Positions 8,858 to 16,417 of a stretch of DNA of 64,000 nt are shown here, in pieces. Within the stretch, counting starts at the first letter, position 1. Every line of letters starts with the position of its first letter. Source of the stretch: Brachymonas denitrificans. GTDB taxonomy: Bacteria > Pseudomonadota > Gammaproteobacteria > Burkholderiales > Burkholderiaceae_C. The notes below the pieces were generated by a model. It saw nothing but the letters and a program-made list of their open reading frames with translations, was not told the origin of the DNA and made no database searches. Position numbers and translations under genes: made by a program. The DNA is taken from assembly GCF_907163135.1 (NCBI RefSeq), contig NZ_CAJQUA010000001.1, positions 1,813,001 to 1,877,000 of the forward strand, given 5' to 3'.

Positions 8858-9595
8858 ATGAACTCCCATGCCCTGATGCTGATGGCCATTCCTGCGCTGG
8901 TGGCGCTGGCTGGCGGGGTTCTCGCGGCGGTCTGGGCCCCGAGCCACCAGACGCGCAGCATGATCCAGCACTTTGCGGCAGGCGTGGTGCTGGCAGCGCT
9001 GGCCGTCGAGCTGCTGCCGGAAATCGCACGCGAGCATCCGGCCCCCTGGCACGTATTGGCGGCCTTTGCAGCCGGCAGCATGTTCATGTACGGACTCAAG
9101 CTCTGGACCATGAAGCTGGAACATGCCGAAGAGCAGCGCGCGATTGCCAGCGGCCAGGCCGCTGCCGGCATGGCCACCGGCCTGCTGCTGGCCACCTTCA
9201 TCGACGTGGCGGTGGACGGCTTCATCATTGGCGCCGGCTTTGCCGCGGGCGGCGAAACCGGCATGATCCTGGCGCTCGGTCTGTCGGTGGAACTGCTGTT
9301 CCTCGGCCTGGCGCTGGCCTCCGACAGCATCCGCGGCTGGAAGATCATTGCCGTGTCCGGCGCGCTGGGGCTGACGGTGCTGTGCTGCGCCCTGGCGGGC
9401 AGCCTGCTGCTGGCGCAGGCTTCGCACGACACCATCGGCACAGTGCTGGCCTTCAGTGCGGCCGCCCTGCTCTACCTGGTGACGGAAGAGCTGCTGATGG
9501 AGGCGCACGAGGTGGAAGAAAAACCGTTCTTCACGCTGGTGCTGTTTGCAGGCTTCCTGGTGTTCTGGGCCATCCAGTTGTTCGGGCAAGGCTGA
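8858..9595 (+). CDS. ZIP-family-like metal transporter
   Basis: A 245-residue integral membrane protein with about eight hydrophobic segments and the overall ZIP (SLC39-like) pattern. ZIP proteins move divalent metals such as Zn2+, Fe2+ or Mn2+ into the cytoplasm. The histidine-rich helix-4 motif normal in ZIPs is replaced by LLATFIDVAVDGFIIGAGF, with acidic residues in the expected metal positions, while SVELLFLGLAL is in the helix-5 position. Substrate and direction are therefore uncertain. The start at ATG 8858 has GGAAAG upstream; longer in-frame starts give an unlikely leader. A 6-6-6 inverted repeat precedes it. It converges on the sco gene. Confidence 0.72.
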   Translation: MNSHALMLMAIPALVALAGGVLAAVWAPSHQTRSMIQHFAAGVVLAALAVELLPEIAREHPAPWHVLAAFAAGSMFMYGLKLWTMKLEHAEEQRAIASGQAAAGMATGLLLATFIDVAVDGFIIGAGFAAGGETGMILALGLSVELLFLGLALASDSIRGWKIIAVSGALGLTVLCCALAGSLLLAQASHDTIGTVLAFSAAALLYLVTEELLMEAHEVEEKPFFTLVLFAGFLVFWAIQLFGQG

Positions 9596-9673
9596 ACCCC
9601 GCCTCAAGAGGGCGCAACGGCGGCTGGCGTTCGGCCAGCGTGCGCGCGGAGGCCTCCCGTCGCCAGTGGGCGT

Positions 9674-10348
9674 TTAAGACTCGGCCAGCAGCGCTTTCAC
9701 ATCCGCTGCCACCAGTTCCGGTTTGGCGCCGTAGTTGCTGTGCAGGCGCATGCGGCCCTGCTTGTCGATCAGCAGCGTGCCGGCGGTGTGGTCCATGGTG
9801 TAGTGCTCGGGCTTGCTGCCCGGCACTTTCTTGTAGTACACGCGGTAGCCGGGCGCAATGGTCTTGCGCAGCTCTTCCGGCGTGGGCACCAGCGCCAGAA
9901 AATCCGGGCCGAAGTTGGCCATGTATTCCTTGAGCAGCGCCGGCGTATCGCGCTCGGGATCGACGGTGACGAAAATGACCTGGAAACGGTCGGCATCGGC
10001 GCCGAGCAGCTGCTTGACCTGCACCATTTCGGTCAGCGTGGTCGGGCACACATCCGGGCACTGCGTGTAGCCGAAGAACATGCCGATCACCTTGCCGCGG
10101 AAGTCGGCGACGCTGCGGCGCTGGCCGTTCATGTCCAGCAGCGAGAAGTCCTTGGCGTATTTGCCGCCGCTGATGTCCAGGCTGTTGAACTTGGCATTGG
10201 GCAGGCCGCCGGCCTTGCCCAGCTCGCTCACGCTGCCGACATCGCAGGCAGCCAGCAACAGGCCGCCGGCACCGGCGCCGATCCAGCGCAGCGCAGCGCG
10301 CCGTGGCTGCCCCGCGGCAGGGGCGCTTGGGGAATGGAGGCTTTGCAT
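9674..10348 (-). CDS. SCO1/SenC family copper chaperone lipoprotein
   Basis: A 224-residue protein of the thioredoxin-fold SCO1/SenC/PrrC family, which delivers copper to the CuA site of cytochrome c oxidase or acts as a thiol-disulfide reductase. An arginine-containing signal segment ends in the lipobox LLAAC (about residues 31-35), so it is probably membrane-anchored on the periplasmic face. The metal-binding CPDVC is seen in FFGYTQCPDVCPTTL, and the conserved distal histidine in DHTAGTLLID. The ATG at 10348 was preferred over an in-frame start 51 bases earlier because it places the signal sequence at the terminus. No oxidase genes are adjacent. Confidence 0.9.
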   Translation of the reverse strand: MQSLHSPSAPAAGQPRRAALRWIGAGAGGLLLAACDVGSVSELGKAGGLPNAKFNSLDISGGKYAKDFSLLDMNGQRRSVADFRGKVIGMFFGYTQCPDVCPTTLTEMVQVKQLLGADADRFQVIFVTVDPERDTPALLKEYMANFGPDFLALVPTPEELRKTIAPGYRVYYKKVPGSKPEHYTMDHTAGTLLIDKQGRMRLHSNYGAKPELVAADVKALLAES

Positions 10349-10442
10349 GCACGCATTGTACGGGCGGTGCCGGCTCCCTGCCGCCGGCCCCGCGCGCAAC
10401 CGTGTTAAGGTATGCCGTTTTCTTGATCAGGATTGCCTTGCC

Positions 10443-11216
10443 ATGTCCCAGCAGCCAGACCTTCCGCCAGCCGCTCCGGCCCCGGTGCACCAGCCCCATG
10501 CACCGTTGACCGCCTATTACGGCGACGAGAACGAACGTGCCGGCTTTCTGCGCGGCATCTTCGACAGCACAGCTGCCGATTACGATCGCGTGGAGCGCAT
10601 GCTGGCCTTCGGCACCGGCCCCGGTTACCGCGGCAAGGCACTGGAGCGCGCCGGCCTGCAGCGCGGCATGCAGGTGCTCGATGTCGGCTTCGGCACCGGT
10701 CTGGTCGCGGCGCAGGCCATCCGCATCGTGGGCGATCCGGCCCTGGTGACCGGCGTCGATCCCAGTCCCGGCATGATGCAGGCCAGCCCGCTGCTGGAAA
10801 AGGTGCGCCTGCTGCAGGGCAAGGCCGAAAAACTGCCCGTGCCCGATGCCAGCGTGGATTTCGTCAGCATGGGCTATGCGCTGCGCCATGTGGGCGATGT
10901 GGAGGCCGCCTTCAGCGAATTCCACCGCGTGCTGCGCCCGGGCGGGCGCGTGTGCATTCTGGAGATCACCAAGCCGGAAAGCGCGCTGGGCACCGCGCTG
11001 CTCAAGGGCTATATGCGCGGCTGGGTGCCGACGCTGGCCTGGCTGAGCCGCGCCAGGGCACATACACCGCGCATGTGGCGCTACTACTGGGACAGCATCG
11101 AGGCCTGCGCGCCGCCAGCGCAGATTCTGGCGACCCTGCAGGGCTGCGGCTTTGCCGGTGCGCGCCGGCATGTGGAACTGGGGATCTTCTCGGAATACCA
11201 GGCCATCAGGGACTGA
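10443..11216 (+). CDS. UbiE/COQ5-like class I SAM-dependent methyltransferase
   Basis: A 257-residue cytoplasmic methyltransferase. SAM-binding motifs are in order: VLDVGFGTGLVA near residue 78, VTGVDPSPGMMQ near 102 and a motif II/III segment ending RVLRPGGRVCILEITKP. The N-terminal IFDSTAADYDRVERM and the C-terminal layout resemble UbiE, which methylates demethylmenaquinone and a ubiquinone precursor. However, the ADYDRV-type start is shared with other small-molecule methyltransferases, and true UbiE is usually encoded elsewhere near ubiB in Burkholderiales. The substrate is therefore not assigned. The start at ATG 10443 is the first Met of the homologous region. It converges on the BioC-like gene. 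Confidence 0.75.
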   Translation: MSQQPDLPPAAPAPVHQPHAPLTAYYGDENERAGFLRGIFDSTAADYDRVERMLAFGTGPGYRGKALERAGLQRGMQVLDVGFGTGLVAAQAIRIVGDPALVTGVDPSPGMMQASPLLEKVRLLQGKAEKLPVPDASVDFVSMGYALRHVGDVEAAFSEFHRVLRPGGRVCILEITKPESALGTALLKGYMRGWVPTLAWLSRARAHTPRMWRYYWDSIEACAPPAQILATLQGCGFAGARRHVELGIFSEYQAIRD

Positions 11217-11291
11217 CTCGCAGCGACGGCGCGGGAGCCGGTTGGGGGCCGTTCCGTACAGGCACCCTGCATCGCCGTTGCCCCAGCCGGA

Positions 11292-12242
11292 TCAGCCGCG
11301 CGGCTTGCGCAGCATCTGCTGCATCTGGTCCAGCGGGATGGCAGTGGTGCCTTCCACCACCTTGTGGCGCGGCTCCGGCTGCAGCGCGTGGCCGTAGATC
11401 ACCTCGAAGGTCAGCGGGATGCTGCCTTCGCGCTCCAGCGTGCGCAGTGCCTGGTGCAGCTCGCGCAGCCAATGGCGCCCGCGCGTGAGGCTGCCGCGTT
11501 CCACCGACACGTTGCGTCCCAGCTCGCGCAGCTCCTGCAGCAGCCGCTCGGGCGAATTGAACGTCAGCGTGATGCGCTCCATGTCCATCACCGGCTCCGC
11601 AAAACCGGCCTGCACCAGCATGTCGCCCCAGTCGTGCATGTCGGTGAACTGGTGCGTGGGCGCCGGCCAGCCGAGGCGCTGGTACAGATCGCGGATTTCG
11701 CGCAGGGTATCAGGGCCGAGCGCAGAAAACATCAAGAAACCGTTCACCGCGAGCAGGCTGCGCCATTGCGCCAGCAGCGCTTGCGGATCGGCAGCGCCAT
11801 GCAGCGCCATGTTGGCCCAGAGCATGTCGATGCTGCCGGGGGCAATCGCATCGGTCCGGGTGCCCAGACGCTGGCCACGCAGGCGCGACAGGGTACGTTC
11901 CAGCCAGCCGGATTGCCCCTGGGAGGACTCCAGGCGCTGCTGCAGGAGGGACTGCACGTCAGGAGCCGCGTCGGGCTCGATCGCCCAGGCCGTGGCTTGC
12001 GGGTAGCGTTGCTGCAGCAGCGCATGCGCCTGCGTGCCCCCCTTGAGCGGCTGCCAGTGCAGCCAGCTGGCAGGTTGCAGCGTGATCCACTGCAGGCGCT
12101 CCTCCATGCGGCGCGCGACTTCCTCATGCAGCCAGGGGCTGTGCGGCAGGGATAACTGCTGCCAGCGGCGGGCAGCGACGGGGTCGATGGAAGGGGGCGT
12201 GGTGCTCGGTTTCACTGATCGCGGAGTATATAGTTCGGGCAT
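11292..12242 (-). CDS. BioC-like SAM-dependent methyltransferase
   Basis: A 316-residue protein of the methyltransferase type often placed next to comF in Burkholderiales and annotated as BioC-like. The family hallmark SPWLHEEVARRMEERL lies near residue 35. The glycine-rich SAM loop is degenerate, but SIDMLWANMALHGAADP and FLMFSALGPDTLREI match BioC-type proteins, which methylate malonyl-ACP to start biotin synthesis. Because motif I is poor, I do not assert that activity. The start is ATG at 12240-12242 (MPELY) or two codons earlier at 12248 (MFMPEL). Either way it collides with the comF start on the other strand. Confidence 0.72.
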   Translation of the reverse strand: MPELYTPRSVKPSTTPPSIDPVAARRWQQLSLPHSPWLHEEVARRMEERLQWITLQPASWLHWQPLKGGTQAHALLQQRYPQATAWAIEPDAAPDVQSLLQQRLESSQGQSGWLERTLSRLRGQRLGTRTDAIAPGSIDMLWANMALHGAADPQALLAQWRSLLAVNGFLMFSALGPDTLREIRDLYQRLGWPAPTHQFTDMHDWGDMLVQAGFAEPVMDMERITLTFNSPERLLQELRELGRNVSVERGSLTRGRHWLRELHQALRTLEREGSIPLTFEVIYGHALQPEPRHKVVEGTTAIPLDQMQQMLRKPRG

Positions 12243-13212
12243 GAACATTGTTCCAGAAAAGGATGAAAACTCCCGCCCGCTGCGCCTGCACCCGGCCGCG
12301 CGCAAGGGCTGGCTGCAGCGCCTTGCCGGCGAGTTGCGGCTGCCCGCACGCTGCGCGGTCTGCCATGGCTGGCCGCGCGAGCTGATCTGCAGCGAGTGCA
12401 TTGCCGGACAGGGACAGCCAGTGTTGCGCTGTGCCGGGTGCGCCATCCGCTTGCCCGCTGAGGCTGCATCGGCTGCATCGGCTGCATCGGCTGCATCGGC
12501 TGCGTCGGCTGCGTCGGCTGCGTCGGCTGCGTCGGCTGCGTCGGCTGCGTCGGCTGCGTCGGCTGCCATGATGCCCCCACTCTGCGACGACTGTCTGGCC
12601 GAACCTCTCGATGGTCTGGATGCCGTGCACGCCGCCCTTTCCTACCAGTGGCCCTGGCAGGGCTGCATCGACGCCTTCAAGTTCGGCCGGCAGCCCGGCT
12701 GGGCCCCGGCGCTGGCCGAGCGCATGGCGGCCCAGCCAGGCATCGCGGCAGCGATCCGGCAGTGCGACGTGCTGGTCCCGCTGCCGCTGCACCGCGAGCG
12801 TCTGGCCGAGCGTGGTTTCAGCCAGACGCTGTTGCTGGCCCGCGCCCTGCGGCGCCAGATTGCACGCAGATACGGACTGGCCCCGGAGCTCGCCCGCCTG
12901 CGTCACGACTGGCTGGTGCGTACCCGGCATACGGTGGCGCAAAGCACACTGCCGCTGGAAGAGCGCCTGCGCAACCTGGAAGGCGCCTTTGCCGCCAAGG
13001 CACTGCACGCACCGCGCCTGTATGGCGCACGGGCCGTGCTGATCGACGACGTGATGACCAGCGGCAGCACGCTGCAGGAAGCCGCGCTCGCCCTGCAGCG
13101 TGCCGGCTGTGCGACCGTGGTGGGCGTGGTGCTGGCGCGCACCGAAAAGCCGGGCTTCGAGCGCCCGCCGCCACAACCCGGCGCCAGCCCGGCCGTGGTG
13201 CCACTCCCCTGA
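12241..13212 (+). CDS. comF: ComF family phosphoribosyltransferase-like protein with an (AAS)11 insert
   Basis: ComF proteins have an N-terminal zinc ribbon and a C-terminal phosphoribosyltransferase (PRTase) domain and are needed for DNA uptake in naturally competent bacteria. Cysteine pairs sit at residues 38/41, 50/53, 64/67 and 115/118. The PRTase loop AVLIDDVMTSGSTL is near 267-280, with an upstream VPLPLHRERLAERGFSQ motif. Between C67 and C118 lies an insert of eleven Ala-Ala-Ser triplets (residues 75-107) made by a 9-bp tandem repeat, an unusual position. The ATG at 12241 shares the tetranucleotide CATG with the divergent BioC-like gene. The window also encodes PilMNOPQ, the type IV pilus machinery used for DNA uptake. 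Confidence 0.92.
   Translation: MNIVPEKDENSRPLRLHPAARKGWLQRLAGELRLPARCAVCHGWPRELICSECIAGQGQPVLRCAGCAIRLPAEAASAASAASAASAASAASAASAASAASAASAASAAMMPPLCDDCLAEPLDGLDAVHAALSYQWPWQGCIDAFKFGRQPGWAPALAERMAAQPGIAAAIRQCDVLVPLPLHRERLAERGFSQTLLLARALRRQIARRYGLAPELARLRHDWLVRTRHTVAQSTLPLEERLRNLEGAFAAKALHAPRLYGARAVLIDDVMTSGSTLQEAALALQRAGCATVVGVVLARTEKPGFERPPPQPGASPAVVPLP
12463..12561 (+). repeat. Eleven-copy 9-bp tandem repeat inside comF
   Basis: Four copies of GCTGCATCG (12463-12498) are followed by seven of GCTGCGTCG (12499-12561), then a partial GCTGC. The unit is codon-aligned in comF (Ala-Ala-Ser), so gain or loss of units keeps the frame. The sharp switch from the A-variant to the G-variant suggests growth by slippage. 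Confidence 0.97.
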
Positions 13213-13225
13213 ACCGGGTCTCGCC

Positions 13226-13729
13226 TCAGGAAACGATGTAAGAGGCCGTCCCCAGCGACAGCACCTTGCCCTCTTCCGACAGAAACTCCATGCGCGTGCT
13301 GGCCAGCCTGGCCCCCAGCCGCAGTACCTCGGCACGCATGCGGAAGCGCGTGCCGATGCCGGGATGCAGGTAGTCCACGCGCAGGTCGATGGTGCCCAGG
13401 CGCGAGAAGTGCTGCAGGCGCTGCTCCACCGGCTCATGGGCATAGCGCGCACCGATGGCATTCATCACCGCCAGGCCGGCCACCGTATCCAGCGAGGCAC
13501 TGATCACGCCACCGTGGATGCGATTGTGGCCATAATGTCCGATCAGCTCGGGGCGCATCTCCAGCACGGCTTCGCTCACCAGCGGGGTGCAGAGCGTGGC
13601 GCGCAGGCCGAGCACCTTGTTGAAGGTGATCCGCTCCTCGAAGATCTCGACCGAGGCACGCACAAACGCGTCCTCCAGCTCCACCTGGGCCAACTGGTCA
13701 AAGGAAAGGGGTCGGAGGCTCGTGGTCAT
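13226..13729 (-). CDS. Hot-dog-fold thioesterase (PaaI / YiiD-like)
   Basis: A 167-residue single-domain protein. Residues 60-110 carry the hot-dog thioesterase pattern: HNRIHGGVISASLDTVAGLA (the HGG-type loop and central helix), then RVDYLHPGIG and the closing strands. Such enzymes hydrolyse acyl-CoA thioesters; the substrate is unknown. The start at 13729 (MTTSLRPLSF) was chosen, but in-frame starts at 13747 and 13765 are possible and no ribosome-binding site is decisive. It ends 13 bases from the comF stop (convergent) and is divergent from hemG. Confidence 0.82.
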   Translation of the reverse strand: MTTSLRPLSFDQLAQVELEDAFVRASVEIFEERITFNKVLGLRATLCTPLVSEAVLEMRPELIGHYGHNRIHGGVISASLDTVAGLAVMNAIGARYAHEPVEQRLQHFSRLGTIDLRVDYLHPGIGTRFRMRAEVLRLGARLASTRMEFLSEEGKVLSLGTASYIVS

Positions 13730-13825
13730 GGTGGAGATGTCCTGCATGGGTATGATTGCCATTGTGTCAAATTGTAGGCGGCGCGTGCGCGGCCTTTCCT
13801 GTTCGCTGCCTTGGCGGCCTGTTTC

Positions 13826-14353
13826 ATGAAACGTATTCTGATCACCTGCTCCACTGTCGATGGCCATACGCTGGAAATCGGTCGCCGCCTGCACGCGCAG
13901 CTGGCAGCCAGCGGCCATGCGCCCGAGCTGATCCGGCTGGAAGAAACGCCCGCACTGCCGCTGGCTGACTATGACCAGATCGTGATCGGCGCCAGCATCC
14001 GCTACGGCCATTTCCGGCCGGCGCTGTACGCATTTGTCGAGCGCCATGCCGCCCTGCTTGCCAGCAAGCCGACGGCCTTCTATGCCGTCAATGCCGTGGC
14101 GCGCAAGCCGGCCAAGCAGACCGCCGAGACCAACCCCTACACGCGCAAGTTCCTGGCCAAGGTGCCGTGGAAGCCGGCGCTGGTCGGCGTGTTCGGCGGC
14201 AAGATCAACTACCCGCAACTCGGCACGCTGGACCGCAACGTGATCCGCTTCATCATGTGGATGACCAAGGGCCCGACCGACCCGCGCTCGGTGACGGACT
14301 TTACCGACTGGGCGCAGGTGGAGGCCTTCGGGCGCAAGCTGGCGGAGCAGTAA
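13826..14353 (+). CDS. hemG: Menaquinone-dependent protoporphyrinogen IX dehydrogenase
   Basis: HemG is a flavodoxin-like FMN protein that oxidises protoporphyrinogen IX to protoporphyrin IX in heme synthesis, passing electrons to membrane quinones. The 175 residues match the family. The FMN-binding loop is near the start (LITCSTVDGHTLEIG), then YDQIVIGASIRYGHF, and the HemG-specific segment FGGKINYPQLGTLDRNVIRFIMWMTKGPTDP. The ATG at 13826 gives MKRILITC, the expected first strand. Its stop lies only three bases from the stop of the convergent enoyl-CoA hydratase gene. Confidence 0.93.
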   Translation: MKRILITCSTVDGHTLEIGRRLHAQLAASGHAPELIRLEETPALPLADYDQIVIGASIRYGHFRPALYAFVERHAALLASKPTAFYAVNAVARKPAKQTAETNPYTRKFLAKVPWKPALVGVFGGKINYPQLGTLDRNVIRFIMWMTKGPTDPRSVTDFTDWAQVEAFGRKLAEQ

Positions 14354-14356
14354 GGA

Positions 14357-15121
14357 TCAGCACTTGCTGAAATCGGGTGCGCGCTTCTCCATGAATGCCG
14401 TGAACGCCTCCTTCGCCGCCGGCTCCTGCAGCATGCGGCCGAAGCTGCTGGCTTCCTCCGCCATGCGCACCTGAATGTCCCTGGCCTGCGTCTGCTTGAG
14501 CAGGCGCTTGGTTTCCAGCAGCGAAGACATCGGCTTGCCGGCCAGCTTGGCGGCCTGGCGCTGGGCCAGTGCATTCACTTCGGTCGGCGGCACGATGCGG
14601 TTGACCAGGCCCATTTCCAGCGCGGCTTCGGCCTGGAACGGTTCACCCAGCAGCAGTGCCTCGGAAGCGCGCGCATGGCCCATCAGGCGCGGTGCGAGCA
14701 AGCTGGAGCCGGCCTCCGGGCACAGACCCAGGTTCACGAAGGGCATGGCAAAGGCCGCGTTGTCGCCGGCGTACACCAGATCGCAGTGGAACAGCAGCGT
14801 GGTGCCGATGCCCACCGCCGGGCCGGCCACGGCGGCCACCACCGGCTTCGGAAAGGCGCTGATCTGCTGCAGGAACTGGAACACCGGTGCCTCCGGTGTG
14901 GAAGGCGGATTGTGCAGGAAGTCGGCAATGTCGTTGCCGGCCGAAAACACCGTGGGATGGCCCTGGAACACCACCACGCGCACGGCGTCGTCCTGCGCGG
15001 CCTGCTCGAGGAACTGCGCCATGGACGCATACATGGCGGCAGTGAAGGAATTCTTCTTTTCGACGCGGTTGAAGGTGATGGTGGCCAGGCCGTTTTCGGT
15101 ATGGAACAGGATGTCGCTCAT
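14357..15121 (-). CDS. Enoyl-CoA hydratase/isomerase family protein
   Basis: A 254-residue crotonase-fold enzyme, the last gene of the fad operon. The oxyanion-hole segments are visible as SAGNDIADF (near residue 60) and AGPAVGIGTTLLFHCDLVYA (about 102-122). One catalytic glutamate position is seen in CPEAGSS, while the second is less clear, so it could be a hydratase or an isomerase. It is presumed to handle enoyl-CoA intermediates that the bifunctional enzyme upstream does not. The start at ATG 15121 gives MSDILFHTENGLATITFNR, as in homologues. An 80-base gap separates it from the thiolase. Confidence 0.88.
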   Translation of the reverse strand: MSDILFHTENGLATITFNRVEKKNSFTAAMYASMAQFLEQAAQDDAVRVVVFQGHPTVFSAGNDIADFLHNPPSTPEAPVFQFLQQISAFPKPVVAAVAGPAVGIGTTLLFHCDLVYAGDNAAFAMPFVNLGLCPEAGSSLLAPRLMGHARASEALLLGEPFQAEAALEMGLVNRIVPPTEVNALAQRQAAKLAGKPMSSLLETKRLLKQTQARDIQVRMAEEASSFGRMLQEPAAKEAFTAFMEKRAPDFSKC

Positions 15122-15201
15122 GGAATTGCTTTCTGGGAAGACAGACAACAACGCCCCGCCTCCAGCCCGTGCCAGATGCGGGGCGCGTACAGCCAGTGTA
15201 C

Positions 15202-16398
15202 TTACACGCGCTCGAAAATGCCCGCAGCACCCTGCCCCATGCCCACGCACATGGTGACCATGCCGTATTTGAGCTTGTTGCGGCGCAGCGCGTGCACCAC
15301 GGTGGCAGAGCGGATGGCACCGGTGGCGCCCAGCGGGTGGCCCAGCGCAATCGCGCCGCCCATCGGGTTGACCTTGGCGGTGTCCAGGCCCAGCGTGTTG
15401 ATCACGGCCAGCGACTGCGCGGCAAACGCCTCGTTCAACTCGTACCAGTCGATGTCTTCCTGCTTCAGGCCGGCATAGCGCAGCGCCGCCGGAATCGCCT
15501 CGATCGGGCCGATGCCCATGATGGCCGGCGGCACGCCCTTGCTGGCGAAGCTGACGAAGCGCGCCAGCGGCTGCAGGTTGTACTTCTTCACCGCGGCTTC
15601 GCTGGCCAGAATCAGCGCACCGGCGCCATCGCTGGTCTGCGAGCTGTTGCCGGCCGTGACGGTGCCACGTGCGGCAAACACGGTGCGCAGCTTGGCCAGG
15701 CCTTCCAGGGTGGTATCCGGACGGGCGCCCTCGTCCAGATCGACGGTGCGCGTGCTGATATTCACCTTGCCGCTGGCCAAGTCCAGATTGCGCTCTTCGA
15801 TCTCGATCGGGGTGATTTCGTCCTTGAACTGGCCGGACTGCATGGCGGCGATGGCGCGGCGGTGCGACTCGACCGCGAAGGCATCCTGCGCCTCGCGGCT
15901 CACTTTCCACTGCTGGGCGACCTTCTCGGCCGTCAGGCCCATGCCGTAGGCAATGCCCACGTCATCGCTCTTGAAGATGTCCGGGTGCAGCGACGGCGCG
16001 TTGCCCATCATGGGCACCATGCTCATGCTTTCCACACCGGCGGCGATCATCACGTCGGCTTCACCCACGCGGATGCGGTCGGCTGCCATGGCCACGGCGC
16101 TCAGGCCGGAGGCGCAGAAGCGGTTCACGGTGATGCCGCCCACGCTGGTCGGCAGGCCGGCCAGCACGGCGCCGATGCGGGCCACGTTCAGGCCCTGCTG
16201 GGCTTCGGGAATGGCACAACCGCAGATCACGTCCTCGATGCTGTTCGGATCCAGGCCTGGCGCCTGGGCCAGGGCCGACTGGATTGCCTTGACCAGCAGC
16301 GTCTCGGGACGGGTGTGCTTGAAAAAGCCCTTGTGCGAGCGGCCGATGGGGGTACGGGTTGCCGCAACGATGTAAGCGTCTTGCATTTGCTTGCTCAT
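15202..16398 (-). CDS. fadA: Acetyl-CoA C-acyltransferase (thiolase)
   Basis: Thiolase performs the last step of beta-oxidation, cleaving 3-ketoacyl-CoA to acetyl-CoA and a shortened acyl-CoA. The 398 residues and motifs are standard: active-site cysteine in VNRFCASGLSA near residue 92, then NEAFAAQSLAV, GGAIALGHPLGATG and the second cysteine region MCVGMGQGAAGIFE at the end. It lies 19 bases after the fadB-type gene, in keeping with an operon encoding a multienzyme complex. The fadA label is by role and neighbours, since thiolase paralogues are common in this order. Confidence 0.93.
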   Translation of the reverse strand: MSKQMQDAYIVAATRTPIGRSHKGFFKHTRPETLLVKAIQSALAQAPGLDPNSIEDVICGCAIPEAQQGLNVARIGAVLAGLPTSVGGITVNRFCASGLSAVAMAADRIRVGEADVMIAAGVESMSMVPMMGNAPSLHPDIFKSDDVGIAYGMGLTAEKVAQQWKVSREAQDAFAVESHRRAIAAMQSGQFKDEITPIEIEERNLDLASGKVNISTRTVDLDEGARPDTTLEGLAKLRTVFAARGTVTAGNSSQTSDGAGALILASEAAVKKYNLQPLARFVSFASKGVPPAIMGIGPIEAIPAALRYAGLKQEDIDWYELNEAFAAQSLAVINTLGLDTAKVNPMGGAIALGHPLGATGAIRSATVVHALRRNKLKYGMVTMCVGMGQGAAGIFERV

Positions 16399-16417
16399 GG
16401 TGATTCTCTGTCCTCGC

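Noticed and set aside
12463-12561. The comF repeat as a CRISPR-like array
   Set aside because: Units are 9 bp, directly abutting with no spacers, and codon-aligned; a coding minisatellite.
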